NCBI RefSeq assembly: GCF_001280205.1 | Contig: NZ_CP012573.1 | Coordinates: 1,240,001 to 1,304,000, forward strand | Direction of reading: 5' to 3' | Length of the DNA: 64,000 nucleotides | Origin: Clavibacter capsici | GTDB taxonomy: Bacteria > Actinomycetota > Actinomycetes > Actinomycetales > Microbacteriaceae | Shown: piece after piece, positions 33,914 through 42,791 of the stretch | How positions within the stretch are numbered: the first letter of the stretch is position 1 | How the letters are laid out: every line of letters begins with the position of its first letter | The notes under the pieces: model-generated | The model's input: only the letters and a program-made list of their open reading frames with translations | Told to the model about the DNA's origin: nothing | Database searches by the model: none | Position numbers and translations under genes: made by a program

Positions 33914-35460
33914 GGCTCGCCCTCCTCGCCAACGCGTTCCGTCGCAGCCCCTGGCAGGTCCTCGGACTCGTGGCCGCGGGCGTCTACGGGATCCTCGTGA
34001 CGGTCCTGGCCGTCGGCGCGCTCGCGGGGCTCCGCGACGCGGACCCGACGGCGGCGCGGGACCTCGTCGTGGCCGGGGGAGCCCTCGTGGTCCTCGGCGC
34101 GCTCGTGGTGCCGCTCGTGCTCGGGTCGGACGACGCCATGGATCCCCGCCGCTTCGCGCCCTACGGCATCGAGCCCCGGCGCCTCGCGCTCGCGCTCGCG
34201 GTCGCCGCGCTCGTCAGCGTGCCGGGCGTCATCCTCGCCGTCGTCGCGCTGACCACCGTCGTCACCTGGGCCCGGGATCCGATCACGGCCCTCGTCGCCG
34301 TCATCGGGGCCCTGGCAGCCGTCGTCACCTGCGTCCTCGTCGCCCGCATCAGCACCGTCCTCGCCTCGGTGCTCCTCAGCACGCGGCGGGCGCGCGAGGC
34401 GACGGGACTCGCCGCGGGCCTCGTGGCCGTGCTCCTCGTGCCCGCCGTCGTCGCGCTGGCGCAGGCCGACCTCCTCGACGACGGGCTCCGCCCCGCGCGC
34501 GGGCTCCTGGGCGTCCTCGCGTGGACGCCGGTGGGCGCGGCGTGGGCTGCCCCGGCGGCGGCCGTCGCGGGCGACGCCAGCGGCGCGCTCGGCATGCTGC
34601 TCGTGGCCGTCGCCTCGGCCGCGCTGCTGGCGCTCGTCTGGATCCGCCTCGTGCCCTGGGCGCTCACCGCGCCCGACCGCATGGGCGGCGGCCGCGCCCA
34701 GACCGGCCTCGGCTGGTTCGGCCGGTTCGGCGCGTCGCCCGCGGGGGCGGTGGCCGCGCGCAGCGTCACCTACTGGATCCGCGACCCCCGCTACCGGGCC
34801 ACCCTCGTGCTCATCCCGGTGCTCCCGCTCGTGCTGCTCGTCCCGCTCGTGATCGTGGACGTCGACGCGCACGTGCTCGCCCTCGTGCCGCTGCCCGTCA
34901 TGGCCCTGTTCCTCGGCTGGAGCGTCCACAACGACACCGCGCACGACCACACGGCGGTGTGGCTGCACGTGGTGTCCGGGATCCGCGGCGTCTCCGACCG
35001 CGTCGGGCGCATCGTGCCCGTGCTCGCGATCGGCGTGCCGCTCGTCGCGATCGGCGCGCCGCTCAGCGCGCTCGGCTTCGGCGACGCGTCGGTGCTGCCG
35101 TCGATGGTGGGTGTCAGCGGCGGCGTCCTGCTCGCGGGCGTCGGGCTCGCGTCCTTCTTCTCGGCGCGCTTCCCGTACCCGGCGTCACGGCCGGGGGACA
35201 GCCCCTTCCACGCGCCGCAGACCGTGGGCGCGGGCGGATCCACCGTGCCGACGCTCACCTTCATCGCGACGGTCGTGCTCGCGCTGCCGTCCGCCTGGCT
35301 CGGGTGGATGGGCCTCGTGCACGGCGGCGCGTACCCGGTGTGGTCGCTCGTCGTGGGCCTCGGGATCGGCGCGCTCGCGCTCGTCGGCGGTCTCGTCGGC
35401 GGAGGCCGCGTGTTCGAGCGCCGCGGCCCCGAGCTTCTCGCGTTCGCCCAGCGGCACTGA
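33889..35460 (+). CDS. ABC exporter membrane protein, large multi-pass
   Basis: A 523-residue hydrophobic protein with at least ten membrane segments, beginning VVALVLRLRLALLANAF. The GTG at 33889 has GGAGGGG six bases upstream and lies 25 bp inside the ATPase gene, so the pair is coupled. The size and the central TYWIRDPRYRATLVLIPVL loop match large ABC-2-like exporter subunits found in actinobacteria beside a single ATPase. The cargo is unknown. Confidence 0.83.
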   Translation: MVALVLRLRLALLANAFRRSPWQVLGLVAAGVYGILVTVLAVGALAGLRDADPTAARDLVVAGGALVVLGALVVPLVLGSDDAMDPRRFAPYGIEPRRLALALAVAALVSVPGVILAVVALTTVVTWARDPITALVAVIGALAAVVTCVLVARISTVLASVLLSTRRAREATGLAAGLVAVLLVPAVVALAQADLLDDGLRPARGLLGVLAWTPVGAAWAAPAAAVAGDASGALGMLLVAVASAALLALVWIRLVPWALTAPDRMGGGRAQTGLGWFGRFGASPAGAVAARSVTYWIRDPRYRATLVLIPVLPLVLLVPLVIVDVDAHVLALVPLPVMALFLGWSVHNDTAHDHTAVWLHVVSGIRGVSDRVGRIVPVLAIGVPLVAIGAPLSALGFGDASVLPSMVGVSGGVLLAGVGLASFFSARFPYPASRPGDSPFHAPQTVGAGGSTVPTLTFIATVVLALPSAWLGWMGLVHGGAYPVWSLVVGLGIGALALVGGLVGGGRVFERRGPELLAFAQRH

Positions 35461-35509
35461 CCCGGCGGCCTCGGTCGTCCGCGCCGTGGGTTCCCCCGCG
35501 CGGGAAAAG

Positions 35510-35515
35510 TAGACT
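35510..35515 (+). promoter_or_regulatory. Leaderless-type -10 box of the DUF3039 gene
   Basis: TAGACT, six bases (gggcgc), then ATG at 35522. Confidence 0.6.
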
Positions 35516-35521
35516 GGGCGC

Positions 35522-35809
35522 ATGGTCATCCTCAGCATCGAACAGGCCCCGGGAAGCCCCGCCCAGGGCGGCGGCACCGACACCCTCGACCGCGAGCTCG
35601 AGGAGCTCCTCGAGCAGGAGACGATCGAGCCCGGGGATCACGAGCGCTTCTCGCACTACGTGAAGAAGGACAAGATCCTCGAGTCCGCGATCAGCGGCAA
35701 GCCCGTCAAGGCGCTCTGCGGGAAGAAGTGGCTGCCCGGCCGCGACCCCGAGAAGTTCCCCGTCTGCCCCGACTGCAAGCGGATCTACGAGGGCATGAAG
35801 CCCGAGTAG
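35522..35809 (+). CDS. DUF3039 family small zinc-ribbon-like protein
   Basis: A 95-residue protein of the actinobacterial DUF3039 family. An N-terminal acidic helix (DTLDRELEELLEQETIE) is followed by RFSHYVKKDKILESAISG and a Cys set: ALCGKKW and VCPDCKRIYEG, which with the His in the middle could bind one zinc. No function is established for the family. It converges with pncB with 25 bp between the stops, and its promoter is of the leaderless type, suggesting constitutive expression. Confidence 0.85.
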   Translation: MVILSIEQAPGSPAQGGGTDTLDRELEELLEQETIEPGDHERFSHYVKKDKILESAISGKPVKALCGKKWLPGRDPEKFPVCPDCKRIYEGMKPE

Positions 35810-35834
35810 CCCGGCCGCCTCGCGGGGCGCCTCG

Positions 35835-37150
35835 TCAGGCTGCCGGGCCCTCGGCGGTCGGGATGGCGGCGTCGCCCGCGCGAAGGCGGAAGGCCTGCGC
35901 CGGCAGGTCGCGCACGACGCGGGCGTGGTGCGCGCGTGCCGCGGCGGTGCCCTCGGGACCGAGCCAGCGCGGATCCGGCTCGCCGCCCTCGACCAGCGTG
36001 ACGACGAGGTCGCGATCGCCGGGGAGCGGCTCCGGGTGCGGGCCGACCGTCACGAGCTCCGAGGTCGCGGTGCCCTGCGCGTCGTGCCGGCGCAGCGCGC
36101 CCTTGAGCCCGCCGCGGCTCTGCTTGCCCGTCGACCGCTTGGCGACCGGCACCCACTCGCCGGCGCCCCCCGCGGGCGGTGCGCGACGAGCTTGAAGACC
36201 ATGCCGGCCGCGGGAGCGCCGGAGCCCGTGACGAGCGAGGTCCCGACGCCGTAGGAGTCCACCGGCGACGCCGCGAGCCCCGCGATGCCGTGCTCGTCCA
36301 GGTCGTTGGTGACGGTGATCCGCGTGCCCGTGGCGCCGAGCGCGTCGAGCTGCGCGCGCACCTCGCCGACGAGCACGGGCAGGTCGCCCGAGTCGAGGCG
36401 GACCGCGCCGAGCCCCGTCCCGGCGACCCGGACGGCGGTCTCGACGCCCTGCCGCACGTCGTACGTGTCGACGAGGAGGGTCGTGCCGGCGCCGAGCGCG
36501 TCGACCTGCGCGCGGAACGCCTGCTCCTCGGTGTCGTGCAGGAGCGTGAAGGAGTGCGCGGCCGTGCCCATCGTCGGGACGCCCCAGGTGCGACCGGCCT
36601 CGAGGTTCGAGGTGGCGCTGAAGCCCGCGATGAAGGCGGCGCGGGCGGCGGCGACGGCCGAGCGCTCGCCCGTGCGGCGGGATCCCATCTCGGCGAGGGG
36701 ACGGCCGCCGGCGACCTGCACCATGCGCGCGGCGGCGCTCGCGACCGCGGAGTCGTAGTTGAGGACGCTGAGCACGAGGGTCTCGAGGATCACGCCGTCG
36801 GCGAAGGGCGCCTCGACCGTGAGGAGCGGCGACCCGGGGAAGTACACCTCGCCCTCCCGGTAGCCCGTGATGCGGCCGCGGAAGCGGTAGTCGGCGAGCC
36901 AGGCCAGCGCCTCCTCGCCCACGACGCGCTCGGACCGGAGGTACTCGAGCTCCGCGTCGCCGAAGCGGAAGTCGCGGATCAGCTCGAGGAGGCGTCCGGT
37001 GCCGGCGACGACGCCGAAGCGGCGGCCGCTCGGCAGCCGGCGCGCGAAGCACTCGAACACGCACTCGCGGTCGTGGGTGCCGGCCTTCAGCGCTGCGTCG
37101 AGCATCGTGAGCTCGTACCGGTCGGTGAGGAGGGAGGTCGCCTGGTGCAC
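35835..37150 (-). pseudogene. pncB: Nicotinate phosphoribosyltransferase, frame-disrupted
   Basis: PncB converts nicotinate and PRPP to nicotinate mononucleotide for NAD salvage. The first frame begins LLTDRYELTML and runs through the catalytic-type segments (EMGSRRTGERSA, RLDSGDL, TNDLDEHGIAG, YGVGTSLVTG) to VFKLVAHRP. It then leaves the family. The expected continuation GEWVPVAKRSTGKQSRGGLK runs in another frame to a stop at 35835. The break is at a C6 tract (36166-36171); one more base would give a normal protein of 438 residues. It starts with GTG at 37150, six bases after TAGGCT. Real mutation and sequencing error cannot be told apart here. Confidence 0.85.
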
Positions 37151-37156
37151 GGCCTC

Positions 37157-37162
37157 AGCCTA
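37157..37162 (-). promoter_or_regulatory. Leaderless-type -10 box of pncB
   Basis: Minus-strand TAGGCT, six bases (gaggcc), then GTG at 37150. It lies back to back with the photolyase gene promoter about 70 bp away. Confidence 0.55.
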
Positions 37163-37229
37163 GGGCGGTGCCTCGGCGCCGGACCGATCCGCCGGGCGCA
37201 CGACCCGCGCCGATGACGGTGGTCCGGCC

Positions 37230-37235
37230 TAGGTT
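37230..37235 (+). promoter_or_regulatory. Leaderless-type -10 box of the photolyase gene
   Basis: TAGGTT, six bases (cgtgcc), then ATG at 37242. Confidence 0.55.
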
Positions 37236-37241
37236 CGTGCC

Positions 37242-38705
37242 ATGCAGCGCACGCGATGGATCCTCGCCGACCAGCTGGGCGACCACTTCGACGACGGCGG
37301 GCCCGTGCTGCTCGTCGAGTCGCGCGGCCTCCTCGCGCGGCGCCCGTACCACCGGGCCAAGGCGCACCTCATCCTCTCGGGCATCCGGCACCGGGCCCGT
37401 GCGCTGGGGGACCGCGTCGAGTTCCACCAGGTGGACCACTACCGCGACGTCGTGCAGCACCGGCGCGACCTCCAGGTCGTCGACCCCACCTCGCGCGGGC
37501 TCCGGCGGCTCGTGGCCGAGATCGAGGCGGAGGTGCTGCCGAGCCGCGGCTTCGTCACGAGCGAGCAGGAGTTCGCCGAGTGGATGGCGGGCCGCACGTC
37601 CGACCGCCTCGTCATGGAGGACTTCTACCGGTGGTCCCGCGCCCGCACCGGGATCCTCATGGACGGCGACGACCCGGTCGGCGGCCGCTGGAACTACGAC
37701 CACGACAACCGCGAGCGCCCGCCGAAGGGCGCCGCGAGCCTCGGCCTGCCGGAGCCGTGGTGGCCCGAGGAGGACGACATCGACGCCGAGGTGCGCGCGG
37801 ACCTCGACGAGTGGGAGCGGAAGGGCCTCGTGCGGTTCGTCGGAGAGGACGGGCCGCGGCGCTTCGCCGTGACGCCGGAGGAGGGCCGCCTCGCGCTCGA
37901 CGACTTCGTCGCCAGCCGCCTCAACGACTTCGGCCCGTTCGAGGACGCGTCCCTCCGCGGCGACTGGACCATGGCCCACTCGCTGCTGAGCGCCACCATG
38001 AACATGGGCGTGCTGGATCCCGCGGACGTCATCGAGCGCATCGTCGCCGAGCACGCGGAGGGGCGGGCGCCCATCCAGAGCGTCGAGGGCATCGTGCGGC
38101 AGATCATGGGCTGGCGCGACTACGTCTGGCACCTCTACTGGGCGTTCGAGGACGACTACACGACGCAGAACCGGCTCGACGCGCACCGGGGTGTCCCCAC
38201 CGCGCTGCGGGAGCTCGACGCATCGGGCATCGAGGCGGCGTGCCTCTCCCACGTGGTCGACAAGGTGCGCACCCACGGGTGGGCGCACCACATCGAGCGG
38301 CTGATGATCCTCGGCAACCTCGCCCTCCAGCGCGGCTACGACCCGGCCGCCATGAACGACTGGTTCATCGACTCCTTCGTCGACGGCACGCCGTGGGTCA
38401 TGCCCGCGAACGTCGTCGGCATGGCGCTGCACGCGGACGGCGGGCGCATGGCCACCAAGCCCTACGCCGGCGGCGGCGCCTACATCGACCGCATGTCGGA
38501 CCACTGCGGGGGCTGCCCGTTCGACCCGAAGGTGCGCGTGGGGCCGACGGCATGCCCCTACACGGCGGGGTACTGGTGGTTCCTCGATCGCAACCAGGAG
38601 CGGCTGCGCGGCAACGCCCGCATGAACCAGCCGCTGGCGGGGCTCCGCCGCCTCAAGGACCTCCCGGAGCTCGTCGCGCAGGAGGACGCCAGGCGGTCGC
38701 TGTGA
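37242..38705 (+). CDS. Iron-sulfur bacterial cryptochrome/photolyase (FeS-BCP, (6-4) type)
   Basis: A 487-residue member of the FeS-BCP/CryPro group (PhrB-like), flavoproteins that use light to repair (6-4) photoproducts or act as photoreceptors. The N-terminal antenna-type domain starts RTRWILADQLGDHF. The C-terminal FAD domain has the conserved MNMGVLDP, GWRDYVWHLYW and ANVVGMALHADGG segments. Four cysteines suitable for a [4Fe-4S] cluster are seen: one in EAACLSHVV and three in DHCGGCPFD and TACPYT. The gene is divergent from pncB and expressed from its own leaderless-type promoter. Repair versus signalling cannot be decided from sequence. Confidence 0.93.
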   Translation: MQRTRWILADQLGDHFDDGGPVLLVESRGLLARRPYHRAKAHLILSGIRHRARALGDRVEFHQVDHYRDVVQHRRDLQVVDPTSRGLRRLVAEIEAEVLPSRGFVTSEQEFAEWMAGRTSDRLVMEDFYRWSRARTGILMDGDDPVGGRWNYDHDNRERPPKGAASLGLPEPWWPEEDDIDAEVRADLDEWERKGLVRFVGEDGPRRFAVTPEEGRLALDDFVASRLNDFGPFEDASLRGDWTMAHSLLSATMNMGVLDPADVIERIVAEHAEGRAPIQSVEGIVRQIMGWRDYVWHLYWAFEDDYTTQNRLDAHRGVPTALRELDASGIEAACLSHVVDKVRTHGWAHHIERLMILGNLALQRGYDPAAMNDWFIDSFVDGTPWVMPANVVGMALHADGGRMATKPYAGGGAYIDRMSDHCGGCPFDPKVRVGPTACPYTAGYWWFLDRNQERLRGNARMNQPLAGLRRLKDLPELVAQEDARRSL

Positions 38706-38751
38706 CCTCCGGTCGCGCGGCCGCGGAGGCCGACGTCGCCGGGCCCGCCGG

Positions 38752-38757
38752 TAGGCT
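38752..38757 (+). promoter_or_regulatory. Leaderless-type -10 box of murI
   Basis: TAGGCT, six bases (gacggg), then ATG at 38764. Confidence 0.6.
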
Positions 38758-38763
38758 GACGGG

Positions 38764-39660
38764 ATGAGCGACGCGCCGATCGGGATCTTCGACTCCGGCG
38801 TCGGCGGCCTCACGGTGGCCCGTGCGGTGGCCACGCTCCTGCCGCGCGAGTCGATCATCTACATCGGCGACACCGCGCACACGCCCTACGGCGACAAGGC
38901 CATGGCGGACGTCCGCCGGTACGCGCTCGCGGTCCTCGACGACCTGGTCGAGCGCGGGGTGAAGATGCTCGTCATCGCCTGCAACACCGCGTCGGCGGCC
39001 ATGCTGCGCGACGCCCGCGAGCGCTACGACATCCCGGTGGTCGAGGTGATCCAGCCCGCCGTGCGCACGGCCGTGAGCGTCACCCGCAACCACCGCGTCG
39101 GCGTCATCGCCACGCACGCCACCGTCACGAGCCGCGCCTACGACGACGCGTTCGCCGCCGCCCCGCACCTCGCGCTGTCCTCCGCCGAGGCCCCGCGCTT
39201 CGTGGGGTTCGTGGAGCGCGGCGAGACCTCGGGACCGGAGCTCATGGCCGCCGCCGAGGGGTACCTCGCGCCGCTGCGTGACGCGGGGATCGACACGCTC
39301 GTGCTCGGCTGCACGCACTACCCGTTCCTCGAGGGCGCCATCTCGCTCATCATGGGCCCGGACGTCACCCTCGTGTCCAGCGACATCGAGACCGCGAAGG
39401 ACGTCTACCGGGAGCTCGTGTCCGCGGGCCTCGAGCGCCGCTCCGACGCGCCTCCCGTCATCCGCTACGAGGCGACCGGCGGCAGCGCGTCCGACTTCGA
39501 GGCGCTCGCCCGGCGCATGCTCGGCACCGGCGTCACGAACGTCGAGCTCGTCGAGACCGGCGCCATCCAGCTTCCCCGCCCGCCCCGTCCGGATGCGGCC
39601 ACGCACCCGGCCGACGGCGGCACCCCGCCCACCCCCGACACGAGCCGAGGCAGCACATGA
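38764..39660 (+). CDS. murI: Glutamate racemase
   Basis: MurI supplies D-glutamate for peptidoglycan. The 298-residue protein has the N-terminal [17 protein letters not shown] with the catalytic-site Asp and Ser. The two catalytic cysteines are in [12 protein letters not shown] and [12 protein letters not shown], and ETAKDV is near the end of the core. A Pro/Thr-rich tail of about 30 residues follows the usual end. It overlaps rph by four bases (ATGA), giving the conserved actinobacterial run murI-rph-rdgB. Confidence 0.97.
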   Translation: MSDAPIGIFDSGVGGLTVARAVATLLPRESIIYIGDTAHTPYGDKAMADVRRYALAVLDDLVERGVKMLVIACNTASAAMLRDARERYDIPVVEVIQPAVRTAVSVTRNHRVGVIATHATVTSRAYDDAFAAAPHLALSSAEAPRFVGFVERGETSGPELMAAAEGYLAPLRDAGIDTLVLGCTHYPFLEGAISLIMGPDVTLVSSDIETAKDVYRELVSAGLERRSDAPPVIRYEATGGSASDFEALARRMLGTGVTNVELVETGAIQLPRPPRPDAATHPADGGTPPTPDTSRGST

Positions 39661-40394
39661 CCGACGACACCCCCCGCCACGACGGCCGCGCCGCCGACCA
39701 GCTGCGCGAGATCACCATCGAGCGGAACTGGAGCGAGCAGGCCGAGGGATCCGCCCTCATCTCCTTCGGGCGCACCCGCGTCCTCTGCACGGCGTCCTTC
39801 ACCAACCGCGTACCCCGCTGGAAGGCGGGCAGCGGCCAGGGCTGGGTCACGGCCGAGTACGCAATGCTGCCGCGCGCCACGAACGAGCGCATGGACCGTG
39901 AGGCCGTCAAGGGCAAGGTCGGCGGACGCACGCACGAGATCTCGCGCCTCATCGGCCGCAGCCTCCGCGCCGTCGTCGACATGAAGGCGCTCGGCGAGAA
40001 CACCGTCGTCATCGACTGCGACGTGCTCCAGGCCGACGGCGGCACGCGCACGGCGGCGATCACGGGCGCCTACGTCGCGCTGGCTGACGCGCTCGAGTGG
40101 GGCCGCGAGCGGAAGTTCATCGCCCAGCGCGCGACGCCCCTGAAGGACAGCGTCGCCGCGGTCTCCGTCGGGATCGTCGACGGGAAGCCCCTGCTCGACC
40201 TCGCCTACGTCGAGGACGTCCGCGCCGAGACCGACATGAACGTCGTCATGACGGGCAGCGGTTCCTTCGTCGAGGTCCAGGGCACCGCCGAGGGCGCGCC
40301 CTTCGACCGTGCCGAGCTCGACGCGCTCCTCGACCTCGCTCTCGGCGGCGGCACCACGCTCACCGCCCTGCAGGCGCAGGCGCTCGGCCGCTGA
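39657..40394 (+). CDS. rph: Ribonuclease PH
   Basis: A phosphorolytic 3'-5' exoribonuclease that trims tRNA precursors and also works in RNA turnover. The 245-residue length is normal. Seen motifs are [19 protein letters not shown], the Arg-rich [18 protein letters not shown] segment that binds phosphate and forms the hexamer, [18 protein letters not shown], and [20 protein letters not shown]. It starts inside the murI stop and is followed 12 bp later by rdgB. Confidence 0.97.
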   Translation: MTDDTPRHDGRAADQLREITIERNWSEQAEGSALISFGRTRVLCTASFTNRVPRWKAGSGQGWVTAEYAMLPRATNERMDREAVKGKVGGRTHEISRLIGRSLRAVVDMKALGENTVVIDCDVLQADGGTRTAAITGAYVALADALEWGRERKFIAQRATPLKDSVAAVSVGIVDGKPLLDLAYVEDVRAETDMNVVMTGSGSFVEVQGTAEGAPFDRAELDALLDLALGGGTTLTALQAQALGR

Positions 40395-40405
40395 GGATCC
40401 CGCCC

Positions 40406-41014
40406 GTGATCCCGCTCGTCCTCGCGACGCACAACGCCCACAAGGTCGAGGAGCTGCGTCGGATCCTCGGCTCCCGCCTCGACGGGATCGACCTGGTCGC
40501 CTACGACGGCCCGGAACCCGTGGAGGACGGCACGACGTTCGAGGAGAACGCCCTCATCAAGGCGCGCGCGGCGGCCCGGCACACGGGCCACGCGGCGCTG
40601 GCGGACGACTCGGGGATCGGCGTCGACATCCTCGGCGGATCGCCCGGCATCTTCTCCGCGCGCTGGGCCGGCCCGGCACGGGACAGCCGCGCGAACCTCG
40701 AGCTCCTGCTCGGGCAGCTCGGCGACGTCCCGGACGCGCACCGCGGCGGCCGCTTCACCTGCGTCGCCGCACTCGTCGTGCCCACCGCCGACGGTCTCGT
40801 CGAACGGACCGCGCTCGGCGTGTGGGAGGGATCCGTCCTCCGCGAGGAGGAGGGGTCGGGCGGCTTCGGCTACGACCCGATCTTCCGTCCGGTCACCGGC
40901 GGTGCGAGCGCGGCGGCCCTCGGCGCCGACGAGAAGAACCGCGTCAGCCATCGCGCGCTCGCCTTCGACGCCATCATGCCGGTGGTCCGCCGGGAGCTCC
41001 TCGGGGAGGGCTGA
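40406..41014 (+). CDS. rdgB: Non-canonical purine NTP pyrophosphatase (RdgB/HAM1)
   Basis: This enzyme hydrolyses dITP, XTP and similar nucleotides to keep them out of DNA and RNA. The 202-residue protein has the substrate-site LATHNAHKVEELRRIL, the metal-binding FEENALIKARAA and ALADDSGIGVDILGGSPG, and the base-recognition GFGYDPIF. The GTG at 40406 is the only start that retains the family N-terminus (IPLVLATHN). It is the last gene of the murI-rph-rdgB run. Confidence 0.96.
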   Translation: MIPLVLATHNAHKVEELRRILGSRLDGIDLVAYDGPEPVEDGTTFEENALIKARAAARHTGHAALADDSGIGVDILGGSPGIFSARWAGPARDSRANLELLLGQLGDVPDAHRGGRFTCVAALVVPTADGLVERTALGVWEGSVLREEEGSGGFGYDPIFRPVTGGASAAALGADEKNRVSHRALAFDAIMPVVRRELLGEG

Positions 41015-41092
41015 CCCGCCCTCCGCGCCCTGCTGAGAGCGGGAGTCGTTCCCGACTGCGCCGCCGGCTGGATCCGCATGACCGCGGGCCCG

Positions 41093-41098
41093 TACGGT
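41093..41098 (+). promoter_or_regulatory. Leaderless-type -10 box of the CDF transporter gene
   Basis: TACGGT, six bases, then ATG at 41105. The 15-base stretch from -10 to start is nearly identical to that at 26692-26706. Confidence 0.6.
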
Positions 41099-41104
41099 GG
41101 ATGC

Positions 41105-42022
41105 ATGGCCCCCGGATCGCACGACCACGGCGCGGCCACGACCGACCGCCGACGCCTCCTCGTCGCGATCGCCATCACCGCCACGGTGCTGATGGTGGAG
41201 GTGGTAGGCGCCCTCGTCTCCGGCTCCCTCGCGCTCCTCGCGGACGCCGGCCACATGACGAGCGACCTGCTCGGCCTCGGCATCGCGCTCGCGGCCACGC
41301 TCATCGCCGCGCGTCCCGCGACCGACCGCCACACCTTCGGCTTCCAGCGCGGCGAGGTCCTCGGCGCCCTGGCCAACGGGTTGATCCTCGCGGTCGTCGC
41401 CGTCTTCGTCGCGGTGCAGGGCGTCCAGCGGCTGCTCGCGCCGGAGCCCCCGGAGGTCGACGCGGGCGTCATGCTGCTGGCCGCCGGCATCGGCCTGGTC
41501 GCCAACGTCGCCGCACTGCTGGTGCTGCGCGGGGGAGCGGGCAGCTCGATCAACCTGCGCGGCGCCTACCTGGAGGTGCTCGGCGACGCGTTCGGGTCCG
41601 TCGCGACCATCGTCGCCGGCGTCGTCATCGCGCTCACGGGGTTCGGCCGCGCGGACGCCGTCGCCTCGCTCGTCATCGCGGCGCTCATCGTGCCCCGGGC
41701 GGTCGTGCTGCTGCGGGAGGTCGTGCGGGTCCTCGCCGAGTCGACGCCCGTCGGCACCGAGCCCGAGCGGATCCGCGCCCACCTGCTCGAGACGCCGGGC
41801 GTCACCGCGGTGCACGACGTGCACGTCTGGGCCATCACGTCGGGGTCACCGGTCTTCACGGCCCATGTCGTCGTCGACCAGGAGGTGTTCCGCGAGGGGC
41901 GCACGGGCGAGCTGCTCGACGCCCTGGCCGGGTGCCTCGACGACCACTTCGACGTCGAGCACAGCACCTTCCAGCTCGAGCCCGAGGAGCACGCCGGGCA
42001 CGAGCACCGGCACCACGTCTGA
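41105..42022 (+). CDS. Cation diffusion facilitator (CzcD type)
   Basis: A 305-residue six-helix exporter of zinc or similar divalent metals. The first metal-site motif is intact in LADAGHMTSDLLG. The second is YLEVLGDAFGS, with Glu where many CDF proteins have His, a variant that may alter metal preference. His-rich ends (HDHG and HEHRHH) and a C-terminal ferredoxin-like domain (VHDVHVWAITSG) are present. The start at 41105 is chosen over an ATG nine codons upstream because a TACGGT box would lie inside the longer reading and sits six bases before this ATG. Confidence 0.93.
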   Translation: MAPGSHDHGAATTDRRRLLVAIAITATVLMVEVVGALVSGSLALLADAGHMTSDLLGLGIALAATLIAARPATDRHTFGFQRGEVLGALANGLILAVVAVFVAVQGVQRLLAPEPPEVDAGVMLLAAGIGLVANVAALLVLRGGAGSSINLRGAYLEVLGDAFGSVATIVAGVVIALTGFGRADAVASLVIAALIVPRAVVLLREVVRVLAESTPVGTEPERIRAHLLETPGVTAVHDVHVWAITSGSPVFTAHVVVDQEVFREGRTGELLDALAGCLDDHFDVEHSTFQLEPEEHAGHEHRHHV

Positions 42023-42040
42023 TCCGGCTGTGGCGCGGCC

Positions 42041-42076
42041 CGCCTCAGCGGCGCGGGTCGCCTCAGCGGCGCGGGT
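42041..42076. repeat. 18-bp perfect tandem duplication at the end of the dedA-like gene
   Basis: Two identical 18-base units (42041-42058 and 42059-42076). The second contains the stop and last two Arg codons of the DedA gene; the first repeats the same stop outside the gene. It looks like a recent slippage duplication. Confidence 0.85.
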
Positions 42077-42791
42077 CGTTCGAGGGGTCCTGGTCGAAGG
42101 CCTCGGGGGCGAGCGCGAGCTCCTCGCCGTCCGTGCGGACGCCCGCGGCCTCCTCGTCGCGCGCGTGCTTGCGGGCGCGGAGGAAGTGGATCGCGGCCGG
42201 CACGACCGTGATGAAGACGGCGCCCAGCAGCACGTAGTCGATGTAGTGCGTGACGAAGTCGCGGATGGGCGGGAACCCGTTGAGCAGGTGGCCGAGGAAG
42301 GTGAGGCCCGCACCCCAGATGAGGGCGCCGACGGCGTTGTAGAAGGAGTACTTGCGGTAGTCCATGTGGCCGACGCCCGCCGCGATGGGGGCGAACGTGC
42401 GGACGATGGGCACGAACCGCGCGGCGATGACCGCGAGGCCGCCGAAGCGGGCGAAGAACGCGTTGGTGCGCACCACGTTCTGCCGGCTGAAGATGCCCGA
42501 GTCCTTGCGCTCGAAGACCTTGGGCCCCGCCTTGTGGCCGATCAGGTAGCCGACCTCGCCGCCCGCGAAGGCGGAGAACGCGATCGCGAGGCAGACCCAC
42601 CAGATGTCGATGCCCGTGATCCCGGGCAGCGTCAGCCCCGCGATGACGAGGAGCGTGTCGCCGGGGAAGAGGAAGCCGAAGAGCAGGCCCGTCTCGGCGA
42701 AGATGATGAGGCAGATCCCGATGAGGGCGAATCCCCCGAACGACTCGATGAGGGTCGTCGAGTCGAGGAAGTCGAAGAGCTGGGGATGCAC
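42063..42791 (-). CDS. DedA family membrane protein
   Basis: A 242-residue DedA/SNARE-associated protein. Family members act as proton-dependent lipid flippases or in membrane potential maintenance. The hallmark motif is in IIFAETGLLFGFLFPGDT, followed by GGEVGYLIGHKAG and the Arg-containing RFVPIVRTFAPIAAGVGHM. The GTG at 42791 is preferred for the GGAG seven bases upstream and because earlier in-frame codons look non-coding. The charged C-terminal tail ends in the duplicated 18-bp unit. Confidence 0.93.
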   Translation of the reverse strand: MHPQLFDFLDSTTLIESFGGFALIGICLIIFAETGLLFGFLFPGDTLLVIAGLTLPGITGIDIWWVCLAIAFSAFAGGEVGYLIGHKAGPKVFERKDSGIFSRQNVVRTNAFFARFGGLAVIAARFVPIVRTFAPIAAGVGHMDYRKYSFYNAVGALIWGAGLTFLGHLLNGFPPIRDFVTHYIDYVLLGAVFITVVPAAIHFLRARKHARDEEAAGVRTDGEELALAPEAFDQDPSNDPRR

